61,361 bases of DNA from an uncultured Peptococcaceae bacterium (GTDB taxonomy: Bacteria; Bacillota; Peptococcia; Peptococcales; Peptococcaceae). The notes beneath the pieces were generated by a model. The model made no database searches, was not told the origin of the DNA, and was given only the letters and a program-made list of their open reading frames with translations. Positions 17,278 to 25,890 of the stretch are shown piece by piece. Location of the stretch: contig CATJSX010000044.1 in assembly GCA_949743265.1 (NCBI GenBank), forward strand, positions 1 to 61,361, in the 5' to 3' direction. Numbering within the stretch: the stretch's first letter is position 1; every line of letters starts with the position of its first letter. The position numbers were made by a program, and so were the translations under genes.

Positions 17278-18222
17278 TTAACAATAGGCTAATAAAGGAT
17301 CGCCAATATTGATAGCCAGTGAACTGATGACATACAAAATGATGCCGTCTTTAGGCGCAAAATATTCGCCTAAGACTTTACCAAAACAATCGCGAATTTC
17401 ACCGACTTTTTGACCGACGACCACTTTTTCTTTCAGCCCAACAGTCGGATACCAAAGTCCTGTTTGTTCAGCATTAAGTCCGCCCATAGGCGATAATTCT
17501 TCACTTTTGCCCAAGTCAAGCACATTGCCGTCAAGTGTGCCGATAAATCGCAATAAGTTATTCACGCCAGCCAGATAGGTCTGCACTTCTTCTTCAGACC
17601 ATAATCCACAACCGCCGATCTCTGACAAAATAGCAGGAACATTCATGGCCGCAGCACAACCAAAAGCGCCATTATTGGACGAGGACGGAATAACATATTC
17701 AATGCCCATAACTTTTGCCGCCTCTTTAGCCAGTTGACTACTTTCACTGCTGCCTAAAGTGGAATAAAAAACGAACGGCGTTAAATTTTCGTGAATATCT
17801 CCCCCATGCAAATCCAAATAAAAATCGGCTTGAGTAAACAATTGGCTGGAAATTGTATAAGCAATACGCTCCGTTACCGTTCCTAACGCTTTGCCAGGAT
17901 ATTCTCTGTTTAAATTTTTGTTATCATATGGTCCTACATACTGCGTTTTGGCAAAAAACGCCGGAATATTGACAGGATGAACGATAGCCACTTGCCCACA
18001 AACATCAGCAGGCATCAAATCCCGCGCTAATCGAACAGCTGTCTCAATGCCCGGATATTCTCCACCATGCGTTCCACCAGTAATAACTACCGTTTTACCT
18101 GCTTTCGCGCCATTGATTAGCGTAATAGGAAGTTTGATGTCACAACCAGAAACCGCAAGATAGCCTTGCACTTTTGAACCGACAGCGGCAGTTAATTCCC
18201 CTACTTGAAATAAATCTTCCAT
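17278..18222 (-). CDS. Succinylglutamate desuccinylase/aspartoacylase-family hydrolase
   Basis: Zinc-dependent deacylase or carboxypeptidase fold of the AstE/AspA family (M14-like). Zinc ligands appear as His52 and Glu55 in GGTHGGEYPG and His139 in DLHGGD; the substrate-binding NLNREYPG follows near 104-111. Length is 314 from ATG 18222, which has AGAGGTG 9 nt upstream; an in-frame GTG at 18234 overlaps that site and is less likely. It heads a two-gene unit with the DUF885-like gene, driven by the promoter at 18281-18309. The acyl group removed is unknown. Confidence 0.82.
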   Translation of the reverse strand: MEDLFQVGELTAAVGSKVQGYLAVSGCDIKLPITLINGAKAGKTVVITGGTHGGEYPGIETAVRLARDLMPADVCGQVAIVHPVNIPAFFAKTQYVGPYDNKNLNREYPGKALGTVTERIAYTISSQLFTQADFYLDLHGGDIHENLTPFVFYSTLGSSESSQLAKEAAKVMGIEYVIPSSSNNGAFGCAAAMNVPAILSEIGGCGLWSEEEVQTYLAGVNNLLRFIGTLDGNVLDLGKSEELSPMGGLNAEQTGLWYPTVGLKEKVVVGQKVGEIRDCFGKVLGEYFAPKDGIILYVISSLAINIGDPLLAYC

Positions 18223-18280
18223 ATCAATAAACACCTCTCCACTTATTGTTGTTAATTTCTGTTATTCCCATTTTTTTGTT

Positions 18281-18309
18281 ATTATAACATGATTTTTATA
18301 GTTACTCAA
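18281..18309 (-). promoter_or_regulatory. Promoter of the deacylase/DUF885-like unit
   Basis: On the minus strand, TTGAGT (18304-18309) and TATAAT (18281-18286) are 17 bp apart. A 10-bp palindrome, GACAATTGTC (18312-18321), sits just upstream of the -35. Confidence 0.65.
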
Positions 18310-18361
18310 TAGACAATTGTCCACTGATAGCGCATAATATAAAATACAATTTTGTCGAGAA

Positions 18362-18390
18362 TTGCTGTTTTGCTTTGACCGTGGTATAAT
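18362..18390 (+). promoter_or_regulatory. Promoter of the DegT-like aminotransferase gene
   Basis: TTGCTG (18362-18367), 17 bp, TATAAT (18385-18390), with a TGG extension before the -10. Confidence 0.65.
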
Positions 18391-18426
18391 AACTTATCAA
18401 TAAATCAACAAGCGAGGGATTTTACC

Positions 18427-19476
18427 ATGAATGAAATCGGTGGATTATTTCTATTTGAACAACTGCCCGAAAAAGAAAACGGCTATATTGAACGCATTGG
18501 CGGCGATGTGCGCTACTTAATGAGCGGTCGCTGCGGTATTTATTATGCTTTAGAAGATTTAAAATTAACAGATGCCAAACGAGTAGCTTATCTGCCTGTC
18601 TATACTTGCGAAACGGTCATTGGTCCTTATCTCAAAGCTGGCTATACCGTTTATTATTACGATGTTGACCAAAATTTGCGTCCTATTTTTGACGAAGCTA
18701 TGTTAGAAAAAATTTCGCTTCTGCATATTTGCGGATATTATGGTTTTTCTACTTATGATCATGACTTCGTCGCTCGCTGCAAAGCCAAAAACATTACTAT
18801 TTTGGAAGATATTACGCATTCGGCTTTTTCTACTGACGGCATTGATCCTCATTGTGACTATGTTGCTGGTAGTTTGCGCAAATGGCTGGGCGTTCCTTCT
18901 GGCGGTCTAGCGTTTAAAATGAACGGTCATTTTACACTAGAGCCTTCCCCTTTTGATGAAGTCCATTTGACTATGCGTACCAATGCTATGCGTAATCGTG
19001 CTGAAGCTCTCCAGCGTGGCGACGAAAAAGCGGCTGCTGAAGCCTCTGATTTATCTTGGTCAGCAGAAATGATGTTACGCCAAATTTTCGCCGACCAAAT
19101 CAGCGATCAGCAATCTATTGAAATCATTCGCCATTATCCGGTTCAAGAATTGATTACTCGCCGCCAAAGTAATTATCGCTATTTATTAGAACATTTTACG
19201 CCTTCTGAACAAGTACAGCTGATTTTTGCGACATTGCCTGATGGCGTATGTCCTAGTCATTTTACCCTTTATGCGCAAAATCGCCCTTTAGTACAAGAAA
19301 AATTAGCGGCGCAAAAGATCCATACAACTGCTTATTGGCCGATACCACCTTTTGTTGATTTGACCAATTATCCAAACGCCCAATATATTTACGATCACAT
19401 TTTCTCTATTCCCTGCGACCAACGTTATAATGAAAACGACATGCATCGTATCAGCAAAGCTCTAAACGCTTTATAA
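18427..19476 (+). CDS. DegT/DnrJ/EryC1/StrS-like PLP aminotransferase
   Basis: Fold-type I PLP enzyme of the sugar-aminotransferase class. The Schiff-base lysine is Lys152 in GSLRKWLG and the cofactor-binding pair is Glu127-Asp128 in ILEDITHSA. Length 349 fits the family. GCGAGGG lies upstream of the ATG. It stands alone between its own promoter and a strong terminator, away from any sugar or antibiotic pathway genes, so the substrate is unknown. Conserved SGRCGIYYALE near 33-43 is the usual substrate entry region. Confidence 0.8.
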   Translation: MNEIGGLFLFEQLPEKENGYIERIGGDVRYLMSGRCGIYYALEDLKLTDAKRVAYLPVYTCETVIGPYLKAGYTVYYYDVDQNLRPIFDEAMLEKISLLHICGYYGFSTYDHDFVARCKAKNITILEDITHSAFSTDGIDPHCDYVAGSLRKWLGVPSGGLAFKMNGHFTLEPSPFDEVHLTMRTNAMRNRAEALQRGDEKAAAEASDLSWSAEMMLRQIFADQISDQQSIEIIRHYPVQELITRRQSNYRYLLEHFTPSEQVQLIFATLPDGVCPSHFTLYAQNRPLVQEKLAAQKIHTTAYWPIPPFVDLTNYPNAQYIYDHIFSIPCDQRYNENDMHRISKALNAL

Positions 19477-19485
19477 AACAGCTTT

Positions 19486-19525
19486 TAAAATCCCGAAATC
19501 TATGACAACAGATTTCGGGATTTTT
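19486..19525 (+). terminator. Terminator after the aminotransferase gene
   Basis: AAATCCCGAAATCT / AGATTTCGGGATTT stem with an 8-nt loop and T5. Confidence 0.88.
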
Positions 19526-19543
19526 CGCCAACCAATGTTTTCC

Positions 19544-19573
19544 TTGTTATTTTCTTCTGAAATATGTTACAAT
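19544..19573 (+). promoter_or_regulatory. Promoter of mtaB
   Basis: TTGTTA (19544-19549), 18 bp, TACAAT (19568-19573), 35 nt before the start codon. Confidence 0.5.
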
Positions 19574-19608
19574 AAAAATTAACGCAATACCATTGGAGGT
19601 ACAGGTAG

Positions 19609-20940
19609 ATGGAAGAAACTAATGAACACTCAAGCAAAACAGTCGCTTTTTTAACTTTAGGCTGCAAAGTCAATCAAGACGAAACGGAAGCAATGGAAGC
19701 TATTTTCGTCCAAAACGGTTACCAACTGGTCAATTTTGAAGAAACCGCCGACGTTTATGTTGTCAATACCTGCACCGTTACCCACTTAAGCGACCGCAAA
19801 TCACGACAAATGCTGCGCAGAGCACGTAAAAATAACTCCCAAGCCGTCGTCATCGCCACCGGCTGCTACGCACAAATCGCTGCTGCTGAAATTCTCTCCT
19901 TAGCTGACGTCGATCTCGTTGTCGGCAATAATCAGCGCACTAAAATCGTACAACTAGCAGAACAATTTGCCAAAGACCAACAAAAACGAGCCGTTGTCGA
20001 AAACAGCGCTGGATTCAAACATTTTGAAGAACTGCCCATGGAACGCATGATAGAACGTACACGCGCCTATTTAAAAGTACAAGATGGCTGCGAACAATTT
20101 TGCACCTATTGTATTATCCCCTATGCTAGAGGTCCTCTACGTAGCCGTTCCCTAGAAAGCACCTTAGCCGAAGCCAAAAAATTAGAAGAAGCAGGCTTTA
20201 AAGAATTGATTCTGACAGGAATTCATTTAGGGGCTTATGGGCAGGAGCAGCCTGAACAGCAGCTTAATATCACTGCGCTTTGTCGCAAAATTTTGCAAGA
20301 GACATCAATTGCTCGTCTTCGTCTAGGCTCCATTGAACCGATGGAAGTCACTGATGAACTAATCGCTTTGATAGCCAGCACCCATCGAATGTGTCGTCAT
20401 CTGCATTTGCCGCTGCAATCCGGTCATGATGATATTTTGGCTCAAATGCATCGTCCATACCGTACCGATGATTATCGGCAGAAACTTCTTGAGATTCGCC
20501 GCAGCATACCGGATATTGCTATTAGTACCGATTTAATGGTGGGTTTCCCCGGCGAAAATGACGACCATTTCCGCAAATGCTTGGCGTTTTGTGATGAAAT
20601 GGCTTTCAGCAATATGCATATTTTTAAATATTCACCGCGAACTGGTACGCCTGCTGCCGAATATGCCCAGCAAATTGACGCTGCCGTTAAAGATTCGCGC
20701 AGCAAACGCATGGCTGATGTTGCTGCGAAAAACAGCACGCTCTTTATGCAGCGATTTGTGGGACAGCAAATGCTAGTTTTATGCGAAGAACAAGACAAAT
20801 ACGGTCTATGGACGGGACATACCGATAATTATTTAAAAGTTTCTTTCACCGGCGAAGCAACGCGAGGCGATTTGGTTTGGGTATCGTTGGAACGTATCGG
20901 CAAAAAAGAACTTATAGGCAGTAAAATTGAACAGAATTGA
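19609..20940 (+). CDS. mtaB: tRNA t6A37 methylthiotransferase MtaB
   Basis: Radical-SAM enzyme that converts t6A to ms2t6A at position 37 of ANN-decoding tRNAs. The N-terminal methylthiotransferase domain has the three iron-sulfur cysteines Cys19, Cys55 and Cys86; the radical-SAM motif CEQFCTYC places Cys161, Cys165 and Cys168. A TRAM RNA-binding domain ends the 443-residue protein. GGAGG lies 8 nt before the ATG. It precedes the HIT and rpsU genes, a common order in Bacillota. Confidence 0.95.
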   Translation: MEETNEHSSKTVAFLTLGCKVNQDETEAMEAIFVQNGYQLVNFEETADVYVVNTCTVTHLSDRKSRQMLRRARKNNSQAVVIATGCYAQIAAAEILSLADVDLVVGNNQRTKIVQLAEQFAKDQQKRAVVENSAGFKHFEELPMERMIERTRAYLKVQDGCEQFCTYCIIPYARGPLRSRSLESTLAEAKKLEEAGFKELILTGIHLGAYGQEQPEQQLNITALCRKILQETSIARLRLGSIEPMEVTDELIALIASTHRMCRHLHLPLQSGHDDILAQMHRPYRTDDYRQKLLEIRRSIPDIAISTDLMVGFPGENDDHFRKCLAFCDEMAFSNMHIFKYSPRTGTPAAEYAQQIDAAVKDSRSKRMADVAAKNSTLFMQRFVGQQMLVLCEEQDKYGLWTGHTDNYLKVSFTGEATRGDLVWVSLERIGKKELIGSKIEQN

Positions 20941-21013
20941 TTTTTTCTGTTGCTTTTATCGTTCTGAGCCGTTACACTATAAGTAAAGATTGATTTGGGA
21001 GGTGAAGCAAACG

Positions 21014-21355
21014 ATGGATTGTATCTTTTGTAAAATTGTTCAAGGTGAAATCCCCTCAAAAATAGTTTATGAAGACGATGCCGTTTTGGCCTTTGATGAC
21101 ATTAACCCTGAAGCGCCAGTACATGTCTTGGTTATTCCCAAAAAGCATATTGCTAGTTTCAACGAATTGACAGCACAAGACGGCGAATTATTGGTAAAAA
21201 TTATGGAATCCATTCAAAGAATCGCCATTTTGAAAAAAGTAGATCAAAGCGGCTATCGAATCGTTAATAACTGCGGCGCAGATGGCGGGCAAACAGTCGG
21301 ACATTTGCATTTTCATATCATGGGCGGTCGCGAAATGTTGTGGCCGGCTGGCTGA
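21014..21355 (+). CDS. HIT-family nucleotide hydrolase (HinT-like)
   Basis: Small purine nucleoside phosphoramidase of the histidine-triad superfamily. The signature HLHFH is at residues 97-101 followed by IMGG, and the N-terminus MDCIFCKIVQGEIP is typical. The chosen ATG at 21014 lies 9 nt from GGAGGTG; a start 24 nt upstream would swallow that site. Length 113 is normal. It sits between mtaB and rpsU. Confidence 0.93.
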   Translation: MDCIFCKIVQGEIPSKIVYEDDAVLAFDDINPEAPVHVLVIPKKHIASFNELTAQDGELLVKIMESIQRIAILKKVDQSGYRIVNNCGADGGQTVGHLHFHIMGGREMLWPAG

Positions 21356-21361
21356 TAGTTC

Positions 21362-21390
21362 TTGATTAAATCAAAAACATATAGTATAAT
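21362..21390 (+). promoter_or_regulatory. Promoter of rpsU
   Basis: TTGATT (21362-21367), 17 bp, TATAAT (21385-21390). The leader holds a hairpin AGCGGTA / TACCGCT (21422-21449) before the ribosome binding site, a possible site of translational control. Confidence 0.7.
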
Positions 21391-21472
21391 AAGTGATGTG
21401 TTTTGATTAGAAGGTCCCCTTAGCGGTAAAAGCTCAGGTCAATACCGCTTAGTATCGGAGGGAGGGAAAACT

Positions 21473-21658
21473 ATGGGAGAAGTGCATGTTCGCAAAGATG
21501 AATCTTTAGATAGCGCATTACGCAGATTTAAACGTTCTTGCCAAAAATCCGGCGTTTTGTCCGAATGCCGCAAACGTGAGCATTATGAAAAGCCAAGCGT
21601 AAAACGTAAAAAGAAATCAGAAGCTGCCAGAAAAAATAATAAAAGAAGATCGTTCTAA
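21473..21658 (+). CDS. rpsU: 30S ribosomal protein S21
   Basis: Small basic protein of the 30S platform that aids initiation on structured messages. The sequence begins with [18 protein letters not shown] and ends with a Lys/Arg-rich tail; 61 residues is the usual size. GGAGGGAGGG lies 6-10 nt before the ATG. It has its own promoter and a leader hairpin. Confidence 0.96.
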   Translation: MGEVHVRKDESLDSALRRFKRSCQKSGVLSECRKREHYEKPSVKRKKKSEAARKNNKRRSF

Positions 21659-22131
21659 TTATCTCTTTCATGAGTGTAAAGTCGATAGTAAAAAGCGCTC
21701 CAATGGGGCGGCTCAATAAAACAGCATAAAAATGTTTTCGGAAAAATGGCGTAGCTTCGGCTACGTCATTTCTTCGTTTGACAGTTATTATTTCCCAAAC
21801 CCTCATTTCATTAACCCCTTGAATTACAGAAGACGTCAACTTTCCAATCGCTAAACTTCTTCCATGAGCTGCTTTATCTTGTCCATATCGCCAGCATAAA
21901 TACGCTCTGTTTCATTGATACGCTATACAATCTGGTTAACGTTCACCCGATAATGATATACTATACAGTTATTTGTTTTCCTTTGCCGATTATGCGGAAG
22001 TTCTTGAACCGTAAATTATCCAAGAGCAGGTGAAAGAAAAATTAGCTGCCATGCAGAAAAAAATATGTAACCTGACATGAGGTTGCAAGTTATACGCTGT
22101 ATAATTTGCTTAAAAAAGGAGATGCCTATTG
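21659..22131. other. Intergenic stretch with decayed coding fragments
   Basis: A UUCG-capped hairpin (ATGGCGTAGC / GCTACGTCAT, 21746-21769) may end rpsU transcription, though its T run is poor. Further on lie short protein-like fragments on both strands (minus 21850-21921, plus about 21962-22078) broken by stops. No intact gene is seen. Confidence 0.45.
21962..22078 (+). pseudogene. Possible MerR-type regulator remnant
   Basis: One plus-strand frame reads SFADYAEVLEP, a TAA, then IIQEQVKEKLAAMQKKICNLT and stop. The second part resembles the C-terminal coiled coil of MerR-family regulators, and such regulators often precede GyrI-like genes. The DNA-binding part is missing. Evidence is thin. 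Confidence 0.28.
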
Positions 22132-22776
22132 ATGAAACACGAATGGAAAAAGCATGAGAAAAATTTATATGGGGCAAAACCAATTCCCGCCTTGATTACT
22201 GTGCCTAGGCAAAGCTATATCATGATAGACGGAAAGGGAAATCCAAACCATGAGGATTTTTCAAACAGAGTAGCTGCGCTGTACTCATTGGCTTATGCTA
22301 TAAAAATGGGGTATAAAGCTGCTGCGACGAAAGGCGATACGATTTTAGATATACATGATTTTGCTGTCTATCCTTTAGAGGGTGTATGGCAACAAAAACA
22401 AAATGATGAACTTGTAAAGGAAGAACTGGAATACACCCTTATGATACGACAGCCGGATTTTATTACCGAAAGCATGGTATATGCGGCATTAGAAATTGTA
22501 AAAAAGAAAAAAACCAATCCATTGTATGAGAATATTCGCTTTGACACCATTCAGGACGGAAAATGTATTGAAATTCTGCATATTGGAGCATTTGATGATG
22601 AACCTGCCTCTTTTGAAAAAATGATGCAGTTTGCAGAGGAAAACGGCTTGAAGCGTGATAAGCGTTGTCATCGAGAGATCTATCTAAATAGCGCTAACAG
22701 AGTAGAAAAAAGCAAACTCAAAACTATTTTGAGATTTTCAGTGAAGCAGCACGAAACCTATTCAACTAAATCATAA
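22132..22776 (+). CDS. GyrI-like small-molecule-binding domain protein
   Basis: Stand-alone GyrI-like domain, related to the effector domains of AraC/MerR multidrug regulators, which bind drugs or other small hydrophobic molecules. The N-terminal KHEWKKHEKNLYGAKPIPALI and the closing REIYLNSANRVEKSKLKTILRF match stand-alone members of the family. No DNA-binding domain is present. ATG 22132 is 7 nt from AAAGGAGATG; the TTG just before it is less likely. Upstream, ACCTGACATGAGGT and TATAAT suggest a regulated promoter. Function unknown; drug sequestration or hydrolysis has been proposed for relatives. Confidence 0.78.
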   Translation: MKHEWKKHEKNLYGAKPIPALITVPRQSYIMIDGKGNPNHEDFSNRVAALYSLAYAIKMGYKAAATKGDTILDIHDFAVYPLEGVWQQKQNDELVKEELEYTLMIRQPDFITESMVYAALEIVKKKKTNPLYENIRFDTIQDGKCIEILHIGAFDDEPASFEKMMQFAEENGLKRDKRCHREIYLNSANRVEKSKLKTILRFSVKQHETYSTKS

Positions 22777-22849
22777 CGGATAATAAAAAACTGTTGTTTT
22801 GTTAAAGTTAGACGACAGCGTATTTATGTGTCTAATTGAATAAGAAAAA

Positions 22850-22888
22850 TCTAAGGCGGTTTTGAACACCACTCAAAGCCACCTTAGA
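22850..22888. terminator. Hairpin after the GyrI-like gene
   Basis: A 16-bp stem TCTAAGGCGGTTTTGA / TCAAAGCCACCTTAGA with one mismatch and one wobble. It lacks a clear T run, so termination is uncertain. The sequence up to 23043 holds only a 30-codon protein-like fragment. Confidence 0.4.
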
Positions 22889-23043
22889 CTTTCCAAAATG
22901 AATTTATGAAGCGTATATTAAAGTTGCCCATCTTGAAGAATATGGCAGTATCAAGAAGGTGTCGCCATGCTCATTTTATATCGACACTATTCGATAGTTG
23001 GTAGCTTGTCAAAAAAAATTTACACATCATCACAAACGCTGTC

Positions 23044-23562
23044 TTACCATATTTCATAAGCAGCCAACTCTGTTACAGGAATGCGCGTTTGATGATGACG
23101 TTCTGGATCAGCAGCTCTCCCTTCGCTATAACCAATGGCTAAAATATTGATAGGCTCCCAATGAACAGGTAGAGCAAACTCTTCGCGAATCACTTCTGGT
23201 TTAAAATAACAAATCCATACCGAACCCAATCCTAATTCAGTTGCTTGCAGCATCATATGATCAGTCAAAATAGCTGCATCAATATCCGTCGTTTGCTTTT
23301 GGTCAAAAGGACGTGTCCACGCTTTAGAATGATCAGCAGCCACAATAATTGCCAATGGCGCGCAATAAATATCAGCTCCTTTGCTTAACTTTTTTAAGCC
23401 TTCTTCACTTTGTACCACTAGCAAACGCACCGGCTGAAGATTGCCAGCGGTAGGCGCCACATGAGCCGCCTGCAAAATCTGCGCTAACTTCTCTGTCTCC
23501 ACTTTCTGCGTCGTATAGCTGCGAACAGCATAACGTCTCTTAGCAATTTCCATAAAATTCAT
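23044..23562 (-). CDS. Nitroreductase-family FMN protein
   Basis: Flavin-dependent oxidoreductase of the nitroreductase family. The N-terminus MNFMEIAKRRYAVRSYT is the typical FMN-binding start (Arg-Arg-x-x-R-S), and AAHVAPTAGNLQPVRLLVV supplies the next conserved block; LGLGSVWICYF closes the fold. From ATG 23562 (AGAAAGGA 9 nt upstream) it has 172 residues. The frame extends 18 codons upstream but without a ribosome binding site. It could reduce quinones, nitro compounds or flavins. Confidence 0.88.
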   Translation of the reverse strand: MNFMEIAKRRYAVRSYTTQKVETEKLAQILQAAHVAPTAGNLQPVRLLVVQSEEGLKKLSKGADIYCAPLAIIVAADHSKAWTRPFDQKQTTDIDAAILTDHMMLQATELGLGSVWICYFKPEVIREEFALPVHWEPINILAIGYSEGRAADPERHHQTRIPVTELAAYEIW

Positions 23563-23728
23563 CGCTATCAATCCTTTCTTTGTTTTTCTTGCGGGGCTTT
23601 TTCCCGCTGTTTTCATTGTAACAAAACCATGTCTTTCTGCAAGAATGCACTTTTACGATAGATAGTTCCTAAAAAGAAAGCATCATTGATCGTGCTTGTC
23701 GTTTTTCAGATAAATTCTATCAATAAAC

Positions 23729-23776
23729 GATAAAGACGTTTCTCTCGGCAATATTGCCAAAAGAAACGTCTTTATC
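23729..23776 (-). terminator. Long nested hairpin after the small membrane protein gene
   Basis: Perfect 15-bp stem GATAAAGACGTTTCT / AGAAACGTCTTTATC enclosing a second palindrome GGCAATATTGCC. The minus-strand T run that follows (CGTTTATT) is weak. Confidence 0.5.
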
Positions 23777-23825
23777 CCATATAAAAATCTATCGTTTTTC
23801 CTGTTAATCTATCCCAGCATCTTTA

Positions 23826-24101
23826 CTATTCCTTAATCAAAACCACATTAGCGCTGTGTACCAAGTAAACTTTTCCATCTATTTTCACTTGAATTTGATC
23901 GCCATCATTATAGTCAGTCCAGCTTTCCACGTCACCCTTGACAATTTGTCCATCAGGCAGACGAATAATAGCAGTATCATACGCATAAGTCAAGTCAATT
24001 AGCGTTCGGTTATAAAAATTATCATTGATAATAAACGCTACTGCTGCTACTAACAATACAACTATCACTAATACGGTAACTATCATGATTTTCTTTTTCA
24101 T
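23826..24101 (-). CDS. Small membrane-anchored protein of unknown function
   Basis: A 91-residue protein with KKK, one membrane segment (about residues 5-24) and an extracytoplasmic domain of about 65 residues (IIRLPDGQIVKGDVESWTDY, then a pair of beta-rich stretches ending VYLVHSANVVLIKE). I recognise this only as a type of uncharacterised small protein. GGAGAAAC precedes the ATG. It stands alone between rsmE and the nitroreductase gene, with a long hairpin behind it. Confidence 0.75.
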   Translation of the reverse strand: MKKKIMIVTVLVIVVLLVAAVAFIINDNFYNRTLIDLTYAYDTAIIRLPDGQIVKGDVESWTDYNDGDQIQVKIDGKVYLVHSANVVLIKE

Positions 24102-24182
24102 AAACGTTTCTCCTTCAGTAGCTTAGGTCAAATTGCTGTCCATTTCTTAAGCAAAAGCGTTAATTTTAGAGACTCTATATTA

Positions 24183-24923
24183 TTATCCCAATTCTCCATA
24201 ATGATATAACACCATAGCTAAAGCCGCCATACCGGCAGTTTCTGTGCGCAGAATTCGTTTACCCAACGTTACGCTGTAAACATTTCTTTCTTTTAACAGC
24301 GATACTTCTTGAGCACTAAACCCGCCTTCGGGACCGATAATTAAATTGATTGCCGTCGGAATCGGTTGTTCGTTAAGCAGTGTCTTTAATCTCAACGCTT
24401 TTTCATCTTCCCACAAAAGAATATTTAATTGATCTTGCGGCAGCTCTTGCAAAAGTTGGGCAAAAGTCAAAGGCAAATTGATTTCTGGCACGTTAAAACG
24501 CTTGGATTGACTAGCAGCTTCTTGCGCAATTTTTTGCCAGCGGCTTTGTTTTTTAACAACTTTATCTTGATCAAGTTTAACAACGCAACGCTCGGTAAGT
24601 ACAGGCGTTAGAGAATCCATGCCCAATTCGACACCCTTTTGGATAATCCACTCTAATTTATCGCCTTTAGGCAAGGCTTGATACAGGCACACAGCAATAG
24701 CCGTATCTCGTTGTTCTTGTGATTGACTAATAATGGCGGCTCGAACACTTTCTGCGCCAAATTCACACAAACGAGCAACCAATAATCGCCCATCGCCTGT
24801 TGTCGCAGTTACTTTTTCTCCCACTTTTAAACGCAAAACATGGCTGATATGGTGCGCTAACTGACCGCGAAAAATAATGTCGCTATCGTTTATATCCTCT
24901 TGATTGACAAAAAATCGTCTCAT
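24183..24923 (-). CDS. rsmE: 16S rRNA (uracil-1498-N3)-methyltransferase
   Basis: SPOUT-class enzyme that methylates U1498 of 16S rRNA. The C-terminal knot carries IGPEGGFSAQE and LGKRILRTETAGMAAL, the SAM-binding loops; the N-terminal PUA-like domain begins MRRFFV. Length 246 is typical. GGAGG lies 7 nt before the ATG, and it follows prmA by 3 nt, the usual Bacillota pairing. Confidence 0.95.
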   Translation of the reverse strand: MRRFFVNQEDINDSDIIFRGQLAHHISHVLRLKVGEKVTATTGDGRLLVARLCEFGAESVRAAIISQSQEQRDTAIAVCLYQALPKGDKLEWIIQKGVELGMDSLTPVLTERCVVKLDQDKVVKKQSRWQKIAQEAASQSKRFNVPEINLPLTFAQLLQELPQDQLNILLWEDEKALRLKTLLNEQPIPTAINLIIGPEGGFSAQEVSLLKERNVYSVTLGKRILRTETAGMAALAMVLYHYGELG

Positions 24924-24926
24924 CGT

Positions 24927-25865
24927 TTATCCTCCATAGCTGGCGACAATAGCTACCCAACCGGCAGATTCGCGAATTTCCATGATTTTAAAATTAAACT
25001 GTGCCAATGTTTTCAACACATCATCTTTGCGTGTATCAATAATCCCAGAAGAAATAAATAACTTGGGGCCTTTTAAATAACGGATAGTTTCTGGCGTCAG
25101 ACGAATAATAATATCGGCAACAATGTTCGCCACAATAATATCGCCCGCTTCTCTGGCTTCTTGAAGCAAATCACTGCGGACAATAGAAACTTTTGAGATC
25201 AGCTGATTAAGCGCAATATTTTCTTTCGCCGCTTGTACTGCTACAGTATCATAATCCATGGCTTCTACATTATCAGCGCCTAATAACGCTGCTTGAATCG
25301 CCAAAATGCCGCTGCCGGTGCCTACGTCAAGTATTTTCATACCTTTTTGAACATAATCTTCCAAAAGGTTGATACACAATGCCGTTGTGGCGTGATTGCC
25401 TGTTCCAAAAGCCATGCCGGGATCAATTTCAATCACCAATTCATCATCTTTAGCAGTGTAATCTTCCCATGTAGGTTTAACCACTGTTTTTTTGCCAATT
25501 TTTTCTGGTTTAAAATAAACTTTCCATGAATTCGCCCAATCTTCTTCTTTGACGTCAACAATGGATAAGGCAATTTCTCCCATGTCCATACGTTTTTGCA
25601 CCTGATTTAATTCTTGCTTCAATTCCTCTAATTTACCTAACAAAAACTCATCTTTGGGCAAATAACCTTTAATAACAACTTCTGTTTTTGCCAATAATTC
25701 TTCCGAAAATTCATGATCATCCCATTCTCCCCGATGAGCATAACTAGCAATGAGTTGCGGATCATCAATCACCACACCGCCTGAACCCAGTTCATTGAAA
25801 ATATTAGCAATGCCGTCGATGCACGCTTGATTATCAACGACCAATTTCACTTCAATATAATCCAC
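24927..25865 (-). CDS. prmA: Ribosomal protein L11 methyltransferase
   Basis: Rossmann-fold methyltransferase that trimethylates ribosomal protein L11. The SAM motif is ILDVGTGSGILAIQAALLGA, preceded by GMAFGTGNHATT, which is specific to PrmA; the NIVADI motif lies downstream. Length 312 is usual. It starts at GTG with AAGGATGG upstream and is followed at 3 nt by rsmE. Confidence 0.95.
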   Translation of the reverse strand: MDYIEVKLVVDNQACIDGIANIFNELGSGGVVIDDPQLIASYAHRGEWDDHEFSEELLAKTEVVIKGYLPKDEFLLGKLEELKQELNQVQKRMDMGEIALSIVDVKEEDWANSWKVYFKPEKIGKKTVVKPTWEDYTAKDDELVIEIDPGMAFGTGNHATTALCINLLEDYVQKGMKILDVGTGSGILAIQAALLGADNVEAMDYDTVAVQAAKENIALNQLISKVSIVRSDLLQEAREAGDIIVANIVADIIIRLTPETIRYLKGPKLFISSGIIDTRKDDVLKTLAQFNFKIMEIRESAGWVAIVASYGG

Positions 25866-25890
25866 CTAGCTTCCATCCTTCCATTTTTAT

